The notes: generated by a model not told the origin, from the sequence alone. A stretch of 64,000 bases of DNA from Mesorhizobium sp. DCY119 (GCF_003590645.1 NZ_CP031834.1:2418501-2482500), one strand, 5' to 3'. Counted from the stretch's first letter, positions 18,365 through 27,326 are shown. Numbers and translations: made by a program.

Positions 18365-19052
18365 AAATCTGCGCTCGCGCTACGGGCGCATCGAAGTGCT
18401 GCACGGCGTCGATCTCGATGTGCGTTCGGGCGAAATCGTCACGGTGGTAGGCGCCAACGGCGCGGGCAAGACTACGCTCCTGCGCTGCATCTCCGGCGTG
18501 CAGCCGATCACCGGCGGCGCAATGGTTTTCCGAGGCGAACCGCTGCAGGCGGTTCCGGCACATCGCCGCGTTGCACTTGGCCTGTCGCAATCGCCGGAAG
18601 GACGGCAGATATTCACCAATCTCAGCGTCGAGGAGAACCTGCGCCTTGGCGCCTATCTGTTTTCCGATGCTCGGGTTGAGAAGGATATGGCGGAGGCCTT
18701 CGCTCTGTTCCCCATCCTGAAGGAGAAGCGCAACCTCGCCGCTGGTGGACTTTCGGGTGGCCAGCAGCAGATGCTGGCGATTACGCGCGCGCTGATGGCG
18801 CGACCTGCCTGCCTGTTGCTCGATGAGCCCAGCATGGGCTTGGCTCCCATCCTGGTCGCTCAGATTCTCGACGTGGTGAAGAACCTCAAGGAGTTGGGCA
18901 TAACGGTGCTGCTGGTCGAGCAGAACGCCTATGCGGCGCTGCAGGTCGCCGACCGCGGTTATGTCATGGAAACCGGCCGCATCACCATGTCGGGCTCGGC
19001 CGAGGAGCTGATCGCGGATGAGCGCATCCGCGCCGCCTATCTGGGAGTGTAG
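18351..19052 (+). CDS. ABC importer ATPase, LivF type
   Basis: 233-residue ATPase with Walker A GANGAGKTTLL, signature LSGGQQQMLAITRALM, Walker B CLLLDEPSMGLAP and switch VEQNAYAAL; the Gly-Leu-Ala-Pro Walker B end is typical of LivF. The ATG at 18351 is nine bases after GGAGG; an ATG at 18342 is directly against that site. Last gene of the importer operon. Confidence 0.93.
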   Translation: MLSVENLRSRYGRIEVLHGVDLDVRSGEIVTVVGANGAGKTTLLRCISGVQPITGGAMVFRGEPLQAVPAHRRVALGLSQSPEGRQIFTNLSVEENLRLGAYLFSDARVEKDMAEAFALFPILKEKRNLAAGGLSGGQQQMLAITRALMARPACLLLDEPSMGLAPILVAQILDVVKNLKELGITVLLVEQNAYAALQVADRGYVMETGRITMSGSAEELIADERIRAAYLGV

Positions 19053-19087
19053 CATCCGCCATCGTTCGTGGCGCAGCCGGTTCGATA

Positions 19088-20017
19088 TCAGCCGAGGCTT
19101 CCCGCGAAGCGTTCCGCCAGCCGATCATTGCGAAACGCCTCGGCAATGAAATCGACGAAGACCCGTGTCTTGGCCGGCAGCTGCCTGCGGCTTGCGTAGT
19201 AGATCGATATTGGTCCGCTGTCGGCGTACCATTGCGGCAGCAGGCGGACGAGCGCACCGCGCTCGAGATGCGGCAGCGCGTGGGGGACTGCGATCAATGT
19301 CACGCCGAGACCGAGCAGTGCCGCCCGGCACATCGCCTCGGGATCATCGAATATGATCGTTTCCTTCAGGGTCGCCTGGATTTCCGTGCCCGCGGCATTT
19401 CGCATGATGCGATCACGGGTTCGTCCTGTCCGTGTGGAGCGCATGACAATGCCGTCGAAGACGGCCAGATCCGAGGGGTCGGCAGGCTGTTTCCTGCCTC
19501 TCATATAGGCTGGCGACGCGACTGCGATGATGTGCAAGGGCGCGAGCGTGCGTGTCACCAAGCCTGGCGTCAAGTCAATGCCGCCGCCGATCGCGGCGTC
19601 ATATCCCTCGGCGACCAGATCGACTTGTCTGGCCTCGAACCGCCAGTCCGGGCGAATATTGGGATAGCGCGCGAGGAAGGTGGGCAGCGTCGGCAGGATA
19701 TAATCTGCGCCAAACGTCAGCCCCATGCTGACCTTGAGGACACCGGCGGGCTCACCACGATCTGTCGCAGCGTCGGCGATCGCTGCCTGCAGCCCCTCCA
19801 GATGATCCTGCACCGTGAGCAGGAAGCGCTCTCCGGCCTCGGTCAGGGTCAACTTGCGCGTCGTTCGCTGAAACAGCCGGATGCCGAGATTGCGCTCCAG
19901 CATCGCCACGTTGCGGCTGACCGCAGCCGGCGTCAGGGAAAGCCTGCGCGCGGCAACCGAGAAGCTGCTGGCCTCCGCGCTTCGGACGAAGGATTCGAGG
20001 TTGGCAAGTGTCTCCAT
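19088..20017 (-). CDS. LysR-family transcriptional regulator
   Basis: 309 residues with an N-terminal winged helix-turn-helix (FVRSAEASSFSVAARRLSLTPAAVSRNVAMLE) described here by residues about 10-42, and a periplasmic-binding-like effector domain. It resembles the DsdC/YhaJ-like repressor-activator class (EAGERFLLTVQDHLEGL). It is divergent from the isochorismatase-like gene at 20135 across 117 bases, which is therefore its likely target. The effector is unknown. Confidence 0.9.
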   Translation of the reverse strand: METLANLESFVRSAEASSFSVAARRLSLTPAAVSRNVAMLERNLGIRLFQRTTRKLTLTEAGERFLLTVQDHLEGLQAAIADAATDRGEPAGVLKVSMGLTFGADYILPTLPTFLARYPNIRPDWRFEARQVDLVAEGYDAAIGGGIDLTPGLVTRTLAPLHIIAVASPAYMRGRKQPADPSDLAVFDGIVMRSTRTGRTRDRIMRNAAGTEIQATLKETIIFDDPEAMCRAALLGLGVTLIAVPHALPHLERGALVRLLPQWYADSGPISIYYASRRQLPAKTRVFVDFIAEAFRNDRLAERFAGSLG

Positions 20018-20134
20018 GAGCGTTCTTTCAAGTGATGCTTGTAAGAATTGAAACTGATTACCGTCTATTCATAGGTCAATAAAAGACCGACAGCTAGGGG
20101 CAGACAACGCAGCGCCAAACCGGAGACAACGCTC

Positions 20135-20800
20135 ATGGCCAGCCAGTCCAATGCCCCCAAGAACGGCCTCAAGGCCTTGCTGACACCGGAAGAGTCGGTG
20201 CTGGTACTGATCGACCATCAGCCGTTCCAGTTCGCCAATCTGCACAGCCATGAACCCACGATGATCGTGAACAATGTCATCGCGCTGGCAAAGACGGCAA
20301 AGATCTTCGGCGTGCCGACGATTCTGACGACCGTCCTTGAGGACCGTGGCGGCAAGCTCATCAAGGGCCTGCAAGACGTCTTCCCCGATCAGAAGCCAAT
20401 CGACCGCACCTTCATCAATACCTGGGAAGATGCGCGTGTCGTCGATGCCGTGAAGAAGACGGGTCGCAAGAAGATCATCATGGCCGCGCTCTGGTCGGAG
20501 ATCTGTCTCGCCATGCCGGCCATCCAGGCAGCGGGCGAAGGCTACGAGGTCTATGCGGTCACAGATGCGTCAGGCGGTGTAAGCGTGGAGGCGCACGACA
20601 TGGCCGTGCGCCGCATGGTTATGGCCGGTGTCGTTCCAATCACGTGGATGGCTGTGGCCGGCGAGCTGCAGCGCGACTGGGCTCGCGAAGAGACCGCCAG
20701 GATGGGTGGCGAGATATTTCTTGAGCATGGCGGCGGCACCGGCATCGCGCTCGCCTGGGAACTGCAACTGCTCGGTCAGAATGCCGGCGGCGGAGCATAA
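20135..20800 (+). CDS. Isochorismatase-family hydrolase, YcaC-like
   Basis: 221-residue cysteine-hydrolase fold. The catalytic aspartate is in VLVLIDHQPFQF, the lysine and cysteine regions in DAVKKTGRKKII and LWSEICLAMPAIQAAGEGYEV, and the tail continues DASGGVSVEAHDMAVRRM as in YcaC-type enzymes. No menaquinone or catechol-siderophore genes are nearby, so it is not EntB. The substrate is unknown, possibly an amide. Its partner is likely the LysR protein encoded divergently. Confidence 0.85.
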   Translation: MASQSNAPKNGLKALLTPEESVLVLIDHQPFQFANLHSHEPTMIVNNVIALAKTAKIFGVPTILTTVLEDRGGKLIKGLQDVFPDQKPIDRTFINTWEDARVVDAVKKTGRKKIIMAALWSEICLAMPAIQAAGEGYEVYAVTDASGGVSVEAHDMAVRRMVMAGVVPITWMAVAGELQRDWAREETARMGGEIFLEHGGGTGIALAWELQLLGQNAGGGA

Positions 20801-20913
20801 GCGGCTGTCGCCAATCTCTTCTCACGGATGCAACAACTCGGTGCCGCACCAATCGTCTGACGTCGATCGTTTGTACGTTCGGTCGCCACCGCTAACTCTG
20901 AAAGGAATAGCAA

Positions 20914-21513
20914 ATGACCATTGGCATTATCGGCTCGGGTGCGATTGGCACCGCGTTCGCCCGAACGCTCGCTCGGGCGGGGCTCGAAGCCACGATCTCA
21001 AACAGCCGCGGTGCGGATTCGCTTGAAGGTCTGGTCCGCGAAATTGGGCCGTCCATCAAGGCTGGCAGCCGCGAGGAAGCGGCACGCGCCGACATTGTCT
21101 TCGTGGCGGTGAACTGGACGAAGCTCCCGGCAGCGGTGGGGGGCCTTCCAGACTGGAAAGGGCGCATTGTGATCGATGCCAACAATCCGATCGAGGCGCC
21201 GCTGTTCAAGCCAGCAGACCTCGGCGGCCGTGTATCAAGCGAGGTATTTGCTGATCTGGTGCCCGGAGCCCGCGTCGTAAAGGCATTCAATCATCTCCGC
21301 GCAGAGTTGCTTGCCACTGATCCACGTTCTGACGGCGGACGGCGCGTACTTTTCTATTCCGGCAACGACACCACGGCCAAGGCAGAGGTAGCTTCACTAA
21401 TCGAGCAGATCGGTTTCGTTGGGATCGATCTTGGCTCGCTGGCTGTCGGCGGCAAGCTCGCTCAATTTCCCGGCGGCCCACTGCCGAACCTGAATCTCGT
21501 CAAGATCGGTTGA
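20914..21513 (+). CDS. NADP oxidoreductase, F420-dependent-reductase-like (NADPH binding)
   Basis: 199-residue Rossmann protein: GIIGSGAIGTAFARTLARAG binds the dinucleotide, and VVKAFNHL plus VLFYSGNDTTAKAEV match the coenzyme-F420-dependent NADP oxidoreductase family. Rhizobia are not known to make F420 in quantity; most bacterial relatives are probably general NADP(H) oxidoreductases. The ATG at 20914 has AAAGGAA upstream. It lies 113 bases after the hydrolase gene on the same strand and may be cotranscribed. Confidence 0.85.
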   Translation: MTIGIIGSGAIGTAFARTLARAGLEATISNSRGADSLEGLVREIGPSIKAGSREEAARADIVFVAVNWTKLPAAVGGLPDWKGRIVIDANNPIEAPLFKPADLGGRVSSEVFADLVPGARVVKAFNHLRAELLATDPRSDGGRRVLFYSGNDTTAKAEVASLIEQIGFVGIDLGSLAVGGKLAQFPGGPLPNLNLVKIG

Positions 21514-21567
21514 GTCTCTCCGCCGTTGTCGCGGATGGCCTAACTCCCAAGGCGGAGCGAGCTTGTC

Positions 21568-22371
21568 TCAATGTGTAGTAAGCAGCCTTTGAACAAGCTC
21601 GGTGCGATTATGCGCATGCAGCTTCTGGCAGAGGCTGCCGATATGGTCCTTGACCGTATAGGCCGATATTCCGAGCGCTCTTGCGATCTCCTTGTTGGAC
21701 TGGCCGTGGCACAGAAGCAGCGCCACTTCGCGCGAGCGCGTCGGCAGCTGATTCAGGGCCGAGGCGCGGGTGAGCGATGCGTATTCGCCGTGTGAGGCCG
21801 TGCCGGATTGCGAGATCCAGGAGGGCGGAGCGCCGTTGAGTCGGCCTGTCTCGACCATCGTGGTAAGCGCGAGCGACCCGGCCCGGCAAAGGATCTGCAT
21901 GCTGTCAACGGCCGGTGACTCATAGGCTCCGATCTCGCCCTGGTTGGCCGTGTAGACGACACCGACCACGCGGTTATCGACACGAAGCGGCCCTGCCATG
22001 CAATGCATGAACCCCCAGCGCCGCAGCAGCTCGAAATTGTTGCAGCTTTGCCAGCCTGCGGCGCCGACGAGCGTCGAGCCGTCCACCGGCTGTCCCTTTT
22101 CGCAGATATAGGCCAGCAGCGGATCGTATTTGTCGAATTCGGCGCTGTACTCCTGGATGAACCCATCCGGCGCATGCTTGCTGTAGAACAGATAGGGCTT
22201 GTCCCGGTCGAGCAGATAGAGGCCTACCGTCGGCGACCCGATCAGCCGGCCGATCTCGCGGTGGCAGGCGTCGCCGAGCGCTTCCAGCGAACGGCTGGCG
22301 GCAACGTTGAGCGCGGCATCGCTGACCGCGCCCGCCGAGTAGTCCGCTATCGTGGCCGGGGACCGGCGCAT
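21568..22371 (-). CDS. LuxR-family regulator with N-terminal GAF domain
   Basis: 267 residues. Residues about 20-175 form a GAF-like sensor (GSPTVGLYLLDRDKP; GPLRVDNRVVGVVYTANQ), and the C-terminus is a LuxR helix-turn-helix (LPTRSREVALLLCHGQSNKEIARALGISAYTVKDHIGSL, residues about 200-240). It is not an acyl-homoserine-lactone receptor. GGAGG lies eight bases before the ATG. It follows the monooxygenase gene on the same strand and borders an aromatic-type catabolic cluster that it probably controls. Confidence 0.88.
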   Translation of the reverse strand: MRRSPATIADYSAGAVSDAALNVAASRSLEALGDACHREIGRLIGSPTVGLYLLDRDKPYLFYSKHAPDGFIQEYSAEFDKYDPLLAYICEKGQPVDGSTLVGAAGWQSCNNFELLRRWGFMHCMAGPLRVDNRVVGVVYTANQGEIGAYESPAVDSMQILCRAGSLALTTMVETGRLNGAPPSWISQSGTASHGEYASLTRASALNQLPTRSREVALLLCHGQSNKEIARALGISAYTVKDHIGSLCQKLHAHNRTELVQRLLTTH

Positions 22372-22516
22372 CTGTCATTCCTCCTTTTGCCCGCGCCCAT
22401 TCTGGGCTTGTCGGACACGGCAAGGCTCGCCACCCTCAGCGAGCATCCTGTTTGCCGGACAAGGAGTTTCCAGCAAAAGCAGGAAAAAGCAAGCGGGTGC
22501 GTGCGATCCGCGACGG

Positions 22517-23740
22517 TCAGCCGTCGACGCCGAACACGCCCCATTTTGCGTCCGCCCCGACAGCGCCGAGATAGACGCGCCCGCATTCCTGGACGATCTC
22601 GTCAGCCATCAAAATGTGCTGCGTTCCCGAATGGATGTCGCGGTAGAAGCGCTGCATGATGCCGTTGTGCAGAGAAGCGCCCCGTGCCGCGCGGTGGGCG
22701 AAGGTGCCGACATCCGATATCACGTCATGCACATGGCGCATCGCCAGCTTCACGTCGGCGATTTGTTCAAGTGAAGCTTCGCCGCCTTCTGCGAATGTTT
22801 CGGCCATGCTCGTCCATGCCTGATAGGCGAAGGCGCGGGCCGAGCGAAAGCGCGCCTCGGCGCGGGCGAATTCATATTTGAACGTCGTACTTTCGTTCAT
22901 CTTGCCGAAGGCATCGACGCGCTTGGCGGCAAGCTTGGCCAATTCGTCCAGCATGCGCCGGCCGACGCCCAGCGCCCATGTCGTATGGCCCCATGCCGTA
23001 TAGCCGACCAGTCCGAGGCTGCCCTGAGGACCGCCGCGCTTGGCATTGCCCTCGTTGAGACCGTAGCAGAGGTGATGCGGCACAAAGAGCTCGTCGGCGT
23101 CTTTCAAAGTGTAATCAAAGCTGCCGGTGGCGCGCAGGCCAAGCACGTCCCAATTGCCTTTCAGCTCGATCGTGGCGCGCGGGTGATGGGTGACGACGAC
23201 TTCCGGCTGGCCGTTCGGCTGCATCACCATGGTCTTGCCGGTCGCGTCGGTGACGAAACAGCCGGAATGGATCCACTCGGCATGCTGGATGCCGCTGCCA
23301 TAGGCCCAGTGGCCGCGGATCATGTAGCCGCCTTCGACAGGCCGCGCATAGCCGCGCGGCACGCCATTCCCGGCGACCATGACGTCGGGCCCATGCGCAA
23401 AGATATCGCTGGCGCCCTTGTCGGAAACGAACAGCGACATCACCCCGCCGACGGCGTTGTTGACGATGACGCACCATCCCGCCGAACCATGCGCCCAGGC
23501 GACACGCTCGCCGAGCCGCATGGCGTCGACATGGGAAAGCTCCGCGCCGCCGACTTCCTTCGGCATCATCATGCTGTAGAGCCCGGCATCCTGCAGAAGC
23601 TTGAACGTGCCGTCGGCAAGCCGGTTCAGTTGCTCGCTTTCTTCCGCCGCCGCCTCGATTGCCGGCAGGATGCTTTCGACACGCGCCGTCATTTCGGCAA
23701 GCGACGGTTTGGCGGCTTGTTTGAGATTGGCAACAGGCAT
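22517..23740 (-). CDS. Flavin-dependent monooxygenase, oxygenase component (acyl-CoA dehydrogenase fold)
   Basis: 407-residue protein with the acyl-CoA dehydrogenase fold as used by two-component flavin hydroxylases (HsaA, HpaH-C2 and related group D monooxygenases). Visible parts: MMPKEVGGAELSHVDAMRLGERVA in the helical N-domain, the flavin strand region RGHWAYGSGIQHAEWIHSG, LRATGSFDYTLKD and a C-terminal helical domain. These enzymes use reduced flavin supplied by a separate reductase, and such a reductase is encoded divergently at 23960. The ATG at 23740 has GGTGGAG upstream; a GTG at 23755 is in frame. The substrate is unknown, likely aromatic or steroid-like. Confidence 0.86.
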   Translation of the reverse strand: MPVANLKQAAKPSLAEMTARVESILPAIEAAAEESEQLNRLADGTFKLLQDAGLYSMMMPKEVGGAELSHVDAMRLGERVAWAHGSAGWCVIVNNAVGGVMSLFVSDKGASDIFAHGPDVMVAGNGVPRGYARPVEGGYMIRGHWAYGSGIQHAEWIHSGCFVTDATGKTMVMQPNGQPEVVVTHHPRATIELKGNWDVLGLRATGSFDYTLKDADELFVPHHLCYGLNEGNAKRGGPQGSLGLVGYTAWGHTTWALGVGRRMLDELAKLAAKRVDAFGKMNESTTFKYEFARAEARFRSARAFAYQAWTSMAETFAEGGEASLEQIADVKLAMRHVHDVISDVGTFAHRAARGASLHNGIMQRFYRDIHSGTQHILMADEIVQECGRVYLGAVGADAKWGVFGVDG

Positions 23741-23837
23741 GTTCACGGGCTCCACCCTTGTCTTTCGGTTATCGGGCCAGGCTCAGCGGCCAGGTTCTTC
23801 CTCGTGCAGTGTTCCAACGGGGCGGGGGGCCAGCAAC

Positions 23838-23853
23838 CCCCCCAACTGGGGGG
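23838..23853. promoter_or_regulatory. G/C-run palindrome between monooxygenase and reductase operon
   Basis: CCCCCCA-AC-TGGGGGG: 7-bp arms around two bases, placed in the 219-base divergent promoter region. Runs like this are used as operators by some LuxR-type regulators, and one is encoded 1.5 kb away. A further G-rich stretch lies at 23819-23829. Operator function is inferred. Confidence 0.55.
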
Positions 23854-23959
23854 ATTGTGCGCCTCGCCGTACACTTGAAAGATGCCGGTCGACGGGAATT
23901 GAAGCGCGGCCCGCACAAGAACCAAGAGCCGGCTGCGCTGATCTGGGAGTATCGTATTG

Positions 23960-24511
23960 ATGGCTGGCATCAGAGTCATCGGCTTCTGCGGCAACACGCA
24001 GAGGCCGTCGAAAACGCGCGCGCTTGTCGAAGCCGTTTCCACCAATCTGCACAAACGCCATGGCATCGACGTCGATATCTTCGATCTCGTCGATGCCGGC
24101 GACGGGCTGGGCGCGTATTCGCCGGCCGGACTGAGCGGTCGCGCCAAGGCGATCGTCGATGCGATCGAGAGCGCCGATGCCCTCATCGTCGGCAGCCCGG
24201 TCTACAAGGGCTCCTATACCGGCCTGTTCAAGCATGTCTTCGATCTGGTTCAGCCGACCGCACTGATCAATCGCCCGGTGCTGCTCACCGCCACCGGCGG
24301 CGGCGCACGCCATTGCCTCGTCGTCGAGCATCAGCTCCGGCCGCTGTTCGGCTTTTTCGAGGCCTGCACCATCCCGACCGCCATCTATGCCAGCGAAGCG
24401 GACTTTTCCGACGGCGTGCCCGCAAGTCCCCTGGTGCTTCAGCGGATCGCCGCGGCGGTCGATCAACTTGCGAGCCTGGTCGGGCGTCCCGACTGCGTCG
24501 CGGCTGAATAG
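23960..24511 (+). CDS. NAD(P)H-dependent FMN reductase
   Basis: 183-residue flavodoxin-fold reductase of the SsuE/MsuE class. FMN-binding landmarks: GFCGNTQRPSKTRAL at the start, IVGSPVYKGSYTGLFKHVFDL in the middle, TATGGGARHCLVVEHQLRP near the end. It should supply reduced flavin to the oxygenase encoded divergently at 22517-23740. GGGAG lies ten bases before the ATG. It leads an operon with a hydrolase, a cupin and an MFS transporter. Confidence 0.9.
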   Translation: MAGIRVIGFCGNTQRPSKTRALVEAVSTNLHKRHGIDVDIFDLVDAGDGLGAYSPAGLSGRAKAIVDAIESADALIVGSPVYKGSYTGLFKHVFDLVQPTALINRPVLLTATGGGARHCLVVEHQLRPLFGFFEACTIPTAIYASEADFSDGVPASPLVLQRIAAAVDQLASLVGRPDCVAAE

Positions 24512-24527
24512 CAAGGAGTTTCCCAGG

Positions 24528-25337
24528 ATGAACCAGGCAATCGTCTCCAGATCCGCGCCAGCAATGAGCGGCTTCGAGCGCGCCGAGTATGATATCGGCG
24601 GCGTCCGCACCGTCGTCCACAGCATCGGCAAGGGCAAGCCCTTGGTGTTTCTTCACGGTGCGGGCACTTTTCCCGGCTTCGAATTCGCCCACCTGCTTGC
24701 CGCCGATGCGCGCGTGATCATTCCCTACCATCCCGGTTTCGGCGAATCCGCCGACGGCGAGCACATCGCATCGATCGACGACCATGTGCTGCATTATGCC
24801 GACCTGTTCGATCGCCTCGGCCTCGCAGACTTCGACCTTGCCGGCTTCTCGTTCGGCGGCTGGATCGCCGCCGAATATGCCGCGCGCATGAGCAGCAGCC
24901 TGCGCCGGCTGGCACTGGTGGCGCCGGCCGGGCTGGTGGTGCGCGCGCATCCTGCGCCGGACCTTTCGACTGTCGCGCCGCAGGATTTGCCGGGCTATCT
25001 AACGCATGATCCGCAAGTGGCGATCGGCTATTTCCCGAAGGCACCCGATCCGGCCTTCGACCAGTCGCTTGGCCGCGAAATGATGGCATTCGGCAAGCTT
25101 CTCGGCGACGAGCCGCAAGGCAACCCCAATCTTGAACGCTGGCTGCATCGCATCAGCGTTCCGACCCTTTTGCTTTGGGGCAGCGAGGACCGCATGCGCC
25201 CGGCAGCCCAGGCGTCCGCCTGGCTCAAGCGACTTCCAAACGCGCGGCTCGAACTGGTGGCAGATGCAGGCCATCTCCTGTTCGAGGAAAAGCCGACGAC
25301 CGCCGTCGCAATCCTTCGCGACTTCCTCGCCGCATGA
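24528..25337 (+). CDS. Alpha/beta-fold hydrolase
   Basis: 269 residues. Catalytic triad candidates are the serine in GFSFGGWIAAEYA, the aspartate in LLWGSEDRMRP and the histidine in ADAGHLLFEEKP; the oxyanion loop is FLHGAGTFPG. Such enzymes next to flavin monooxygenases often cleave ring-fission or ester products. AAGGAG lies nine bases upstream of the ATG. The gap to the FMN reductase is 16 bases. Confidence 0.9.
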   Translation: MNQAIVSRSAPAMSGFERAEYDIGGVRTVVHSIGKGKPLVFLHGAGTFPGFEFAHLLAADARVIIPYHPGFGESADGEHIASIDDHVLHYADLFDRLGLADFDLAGFSFGGWIAAEYAARMSSSLRRLALVAPAGLVVRAHPAPDLSTVAPQDLPGYLTHDPQVAIGYFPKAPDPAFDQSLGREMMAFGKLLGDEPQGNPNLERWLHRISVPTLLLWGSEDRMRPAAQASAWLKRLPNARLELVADAGHLLFEEKPTTAVAILRDFLAA

Positions 25338-25375
25338 AGACCACCGAACCGACATATCTCGAAAAGGACAGATCA

Positions 25376-25819
25376 ATGATTGTGATGCAGGCCGGCGTGA
25401 CCAAAAGCGAGGAAGCCTATGACGGTGCCAAATGGAGCATTCTTGGCCAGACCTACACGCTGAAACAACAGTCGGATGCTTCGATGGCCTGGCATGCGAT
25501 CCTGCCGCCCGGCACCTTCGTGCCGCCGCACACTCATCCGACGCAGGACGAGTTCATCTCGGTCTTCGAAGGTCGTCTCGACCTCTGGCTGAACGGCAAG
25601 GAAGTCATCGCCAACGCCGGCGATCTCATCCGCCTGCCGATGGGCGAGCCGCACGGCATCTTCAACAAATCCTCCGGTACGGTCAGCAGCCTGTTCTGGG
25701 TTTCGCCGACGCGGGCGCTGCGCGGCCTTTTCGAACGCATTCATAATGTCGGCGATCCGGCCGAAGTGGTGCGCATCGCCGCCGAGCACGAGGTCGACTT
25801 CCTGCCGCCTCCGGCCTGA
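25376..25819 (+). CDS. Cupin-domain protein
   Basis: 147-residue single cupin with metal-ligand motif PPHTHPTQDEFISVFEG and second motif NAGDLIRLPMGEPHG, both with the usual histidines and glutamate. It could be a dioxygenase, isomerase or binding protein of the pathway. The ATG at 25376 has AAGGA eight bases upstream; an ATG at 25334 overlapping the hydrolase stop would add 14 residues and cannot be excluded. Confidence 0.85.
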   Translation: MIVMQAGVTKSEEAYDGAKWSILGQTYTLKQQSDASMAWHAILPPGTFVPPHTHPTQDEFISVFEGRLDLWLNGKEVIANAGDLIRLPMGEPHGIFNKSSGTVSSLFWVSPTRALRGLFERIHNVGDPAEVVRIAAEHEVDFLPPPA

Positions 25820-25945
25820 AGACATCCATGCCTTTCCCGTTCGCTGCGATTGCGGTGCGCGGGAACCGGGTATGGCCCGGCAATCATGAACGCCGCAAAG
25901 GCGCATCAATTCGCGAAAATGAATTTCCGAACAGGGGAACGGACG

Positions 25946-27223
25946 ATGAATTGGGACACGATTTCTGAAACGGACAGATCACGCATAAAACGCTGGCAAT
26001 TCGGCATGCTGGCGCTGGCACTGATATGCGAGATCTTTCTCGCCGCGGACTGGTACGCCTTTGCGGCGGTCATTCCCTTCATCTCCGAGACACTGCAACT
26101 CGATCCGGCTCAAGCCGGCCTGGCGCAGGGCATCTTCGCGTTGACATACGGCCTCGGCATGATCGCGTGGTCGCAGGTCAGCCGCAGCATGAGCGCCCGC
26201 AACATGCTCCTGATCGGCCTTGCCGGCACCGGCCTCGGCATGGTGCTGCAAGTCTATGTCCAGAGCTATGGCCAGTTGATCGCGCTCCGGCTTTTCATCG
26301 GCTTCTTCGATGCGGCGATCTTCCTCGGCAACATGAAGCTGGTCATCGGCTGGTTCCCGCAGGCGCGGCGCGGTAGCATCGTCGGCATGATCCTGGCTGC
26401 CTACAGCCTTGCCATAACGCTCGATTTCGCGCTCGGCATTCCGCTTACCATCGCCTATGGCTGGCGCACATTCTTTGCCCTGCTCGCCGGCGGAACACTG
26501 CTTGTCGCGCTTGCAATCGTGTTGTTCGGTCGCAATGGGCCGGCCGAGATCGGCGTGCGTGGTTTTGCCTGGGAAGAGCCGCTGCCACGTGGTGCGTCGA
26601 TCCCGCTCAGCGCCATCTTCCGCTCGCGGTGGATTTTGGTCGGGGGTCTCGGCATCGCCGCCTGTACACTCGCCATTGCCGGCACGGCGACCTGGGTGGT
26701 GCCGGCCTACATAGCGGTCCAGAACATGCCGGTGGAGGATGCCGCCCTGGTTGGGACGCTCATGGGCCTGTCGCAGGTGGTGTTCCTCGTCATCGGCGGC
26801 TATGTCGCCGATCGCATCGGCAAGGCCTTCATGATCAAGTTCGGCACGGTGCTGGCGCTGCTGACTGCAATCGCCTTCACGGTAGCCACCATCTATCCGA
26901 TGGATTTCGGCTGGCTCCTGCTCTTCGCCGGTCTTAGTGGCATTGCCGTCTTCGGCGGCGGCGCGATCTTCTCGCTGCTCAGCGAGAAATATCCGGACGA
27001 ACTGGCAACCGCCGCCGTCGGTTATGCCGAGGTCTTCGGCGTCGTGTCGAGCTTCCTGTCGCCATGGATGATGGGTCTGGTGATCCGCGCCTCAGGCGGT
27101 TCCTTCACGGAGGCGTTCGTAGCGTTCGCGGTCGTTGAGGCGATCTTCCTTGTCGTCCTCGTTATCCTGGCGCGGGAGAATGTCGGGCGGGCAGGGGTCG
27201 TTGCTCCGGTCGCGACCAACTGA
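25946..27223 (+). CDS. MFS transporter
   Basis: 425-residue major-facilitator protein with 12 predicted hydrophobic segments and a central loop. The segment after helix 2 (WSQVSRSMSARNMLLIG) is the degenerate MFS loop, and FIGFFDAAIFLGNMKLVIGWFPQARRG corresponds to helices 4-5. It most likely brings in the substrate of the monooxygenase cluster. Of several in-frame starts, the ATG at 25946 is nearest to a fair ribosome site and gives a normal N-terminus. It is convergent with uxuA. Confidence 0.88.
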   Translation: MNWDTISETDRSRIKRWQFGMLALALICEIFLAADWYAFAAVIPFISETLQLDPAQAGLAQGIFALTYGLGMIAWSQVSRSMSARNMLLIGLAGTGLGMVLQVYVQSYGQLIALRLFIGFFDAAIFLGNMKLVIGWFPQARRGSIVGMILAAYSLAITLDFALGIPLTIAYGWRTFFALLAGGTLLVALAIVLFGRNGPAEIGVRGFAWEEPLPRGASIPLSAIFRSRWILVGGLGIAACTLAIAGTATWVVPAYIAVQNMPVEDAALVGTLMGLSQVVFLVIGGYVADRIGKAFMIKFGTVLALLTAIAFTVATIYPMDFGWLLLFAGLSGIAVFGGGAIFSLLSEKYPDELATAAVGYAEVFGVVSSFLSPWMMGLVIRASGGSFTEAFVAFAVVEAIFLVVLVILARENVGRAGVVAPVATN

Positions 27224-27326
27224 CGGTCAGCAGGATCGCTTTTATCTCCCCTTGCTTTCGAGAGTCCGGGCGCCCGCTAAAGCAGCAAATCGCTGACGGC
27301 AGCGCCCGGCGGTCGAGCGCCGACCA

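Noticed and set aside
20135-20800. EntB-type isochorismatase for siderophore synthesis
   Set aside because: Sequence is YcaC-like, and no entA, entC or peptide synthetase genes are nearby; the siderophore receptor is 18 kb away.
25334-25375. Earlier start of the cupin gene overlapping the hydrolase stop
   Set aside because: Possible but lacks a ribosome site as good as the one before 25376, and the added residues are outside the cupin fold; kept as an alternative only.
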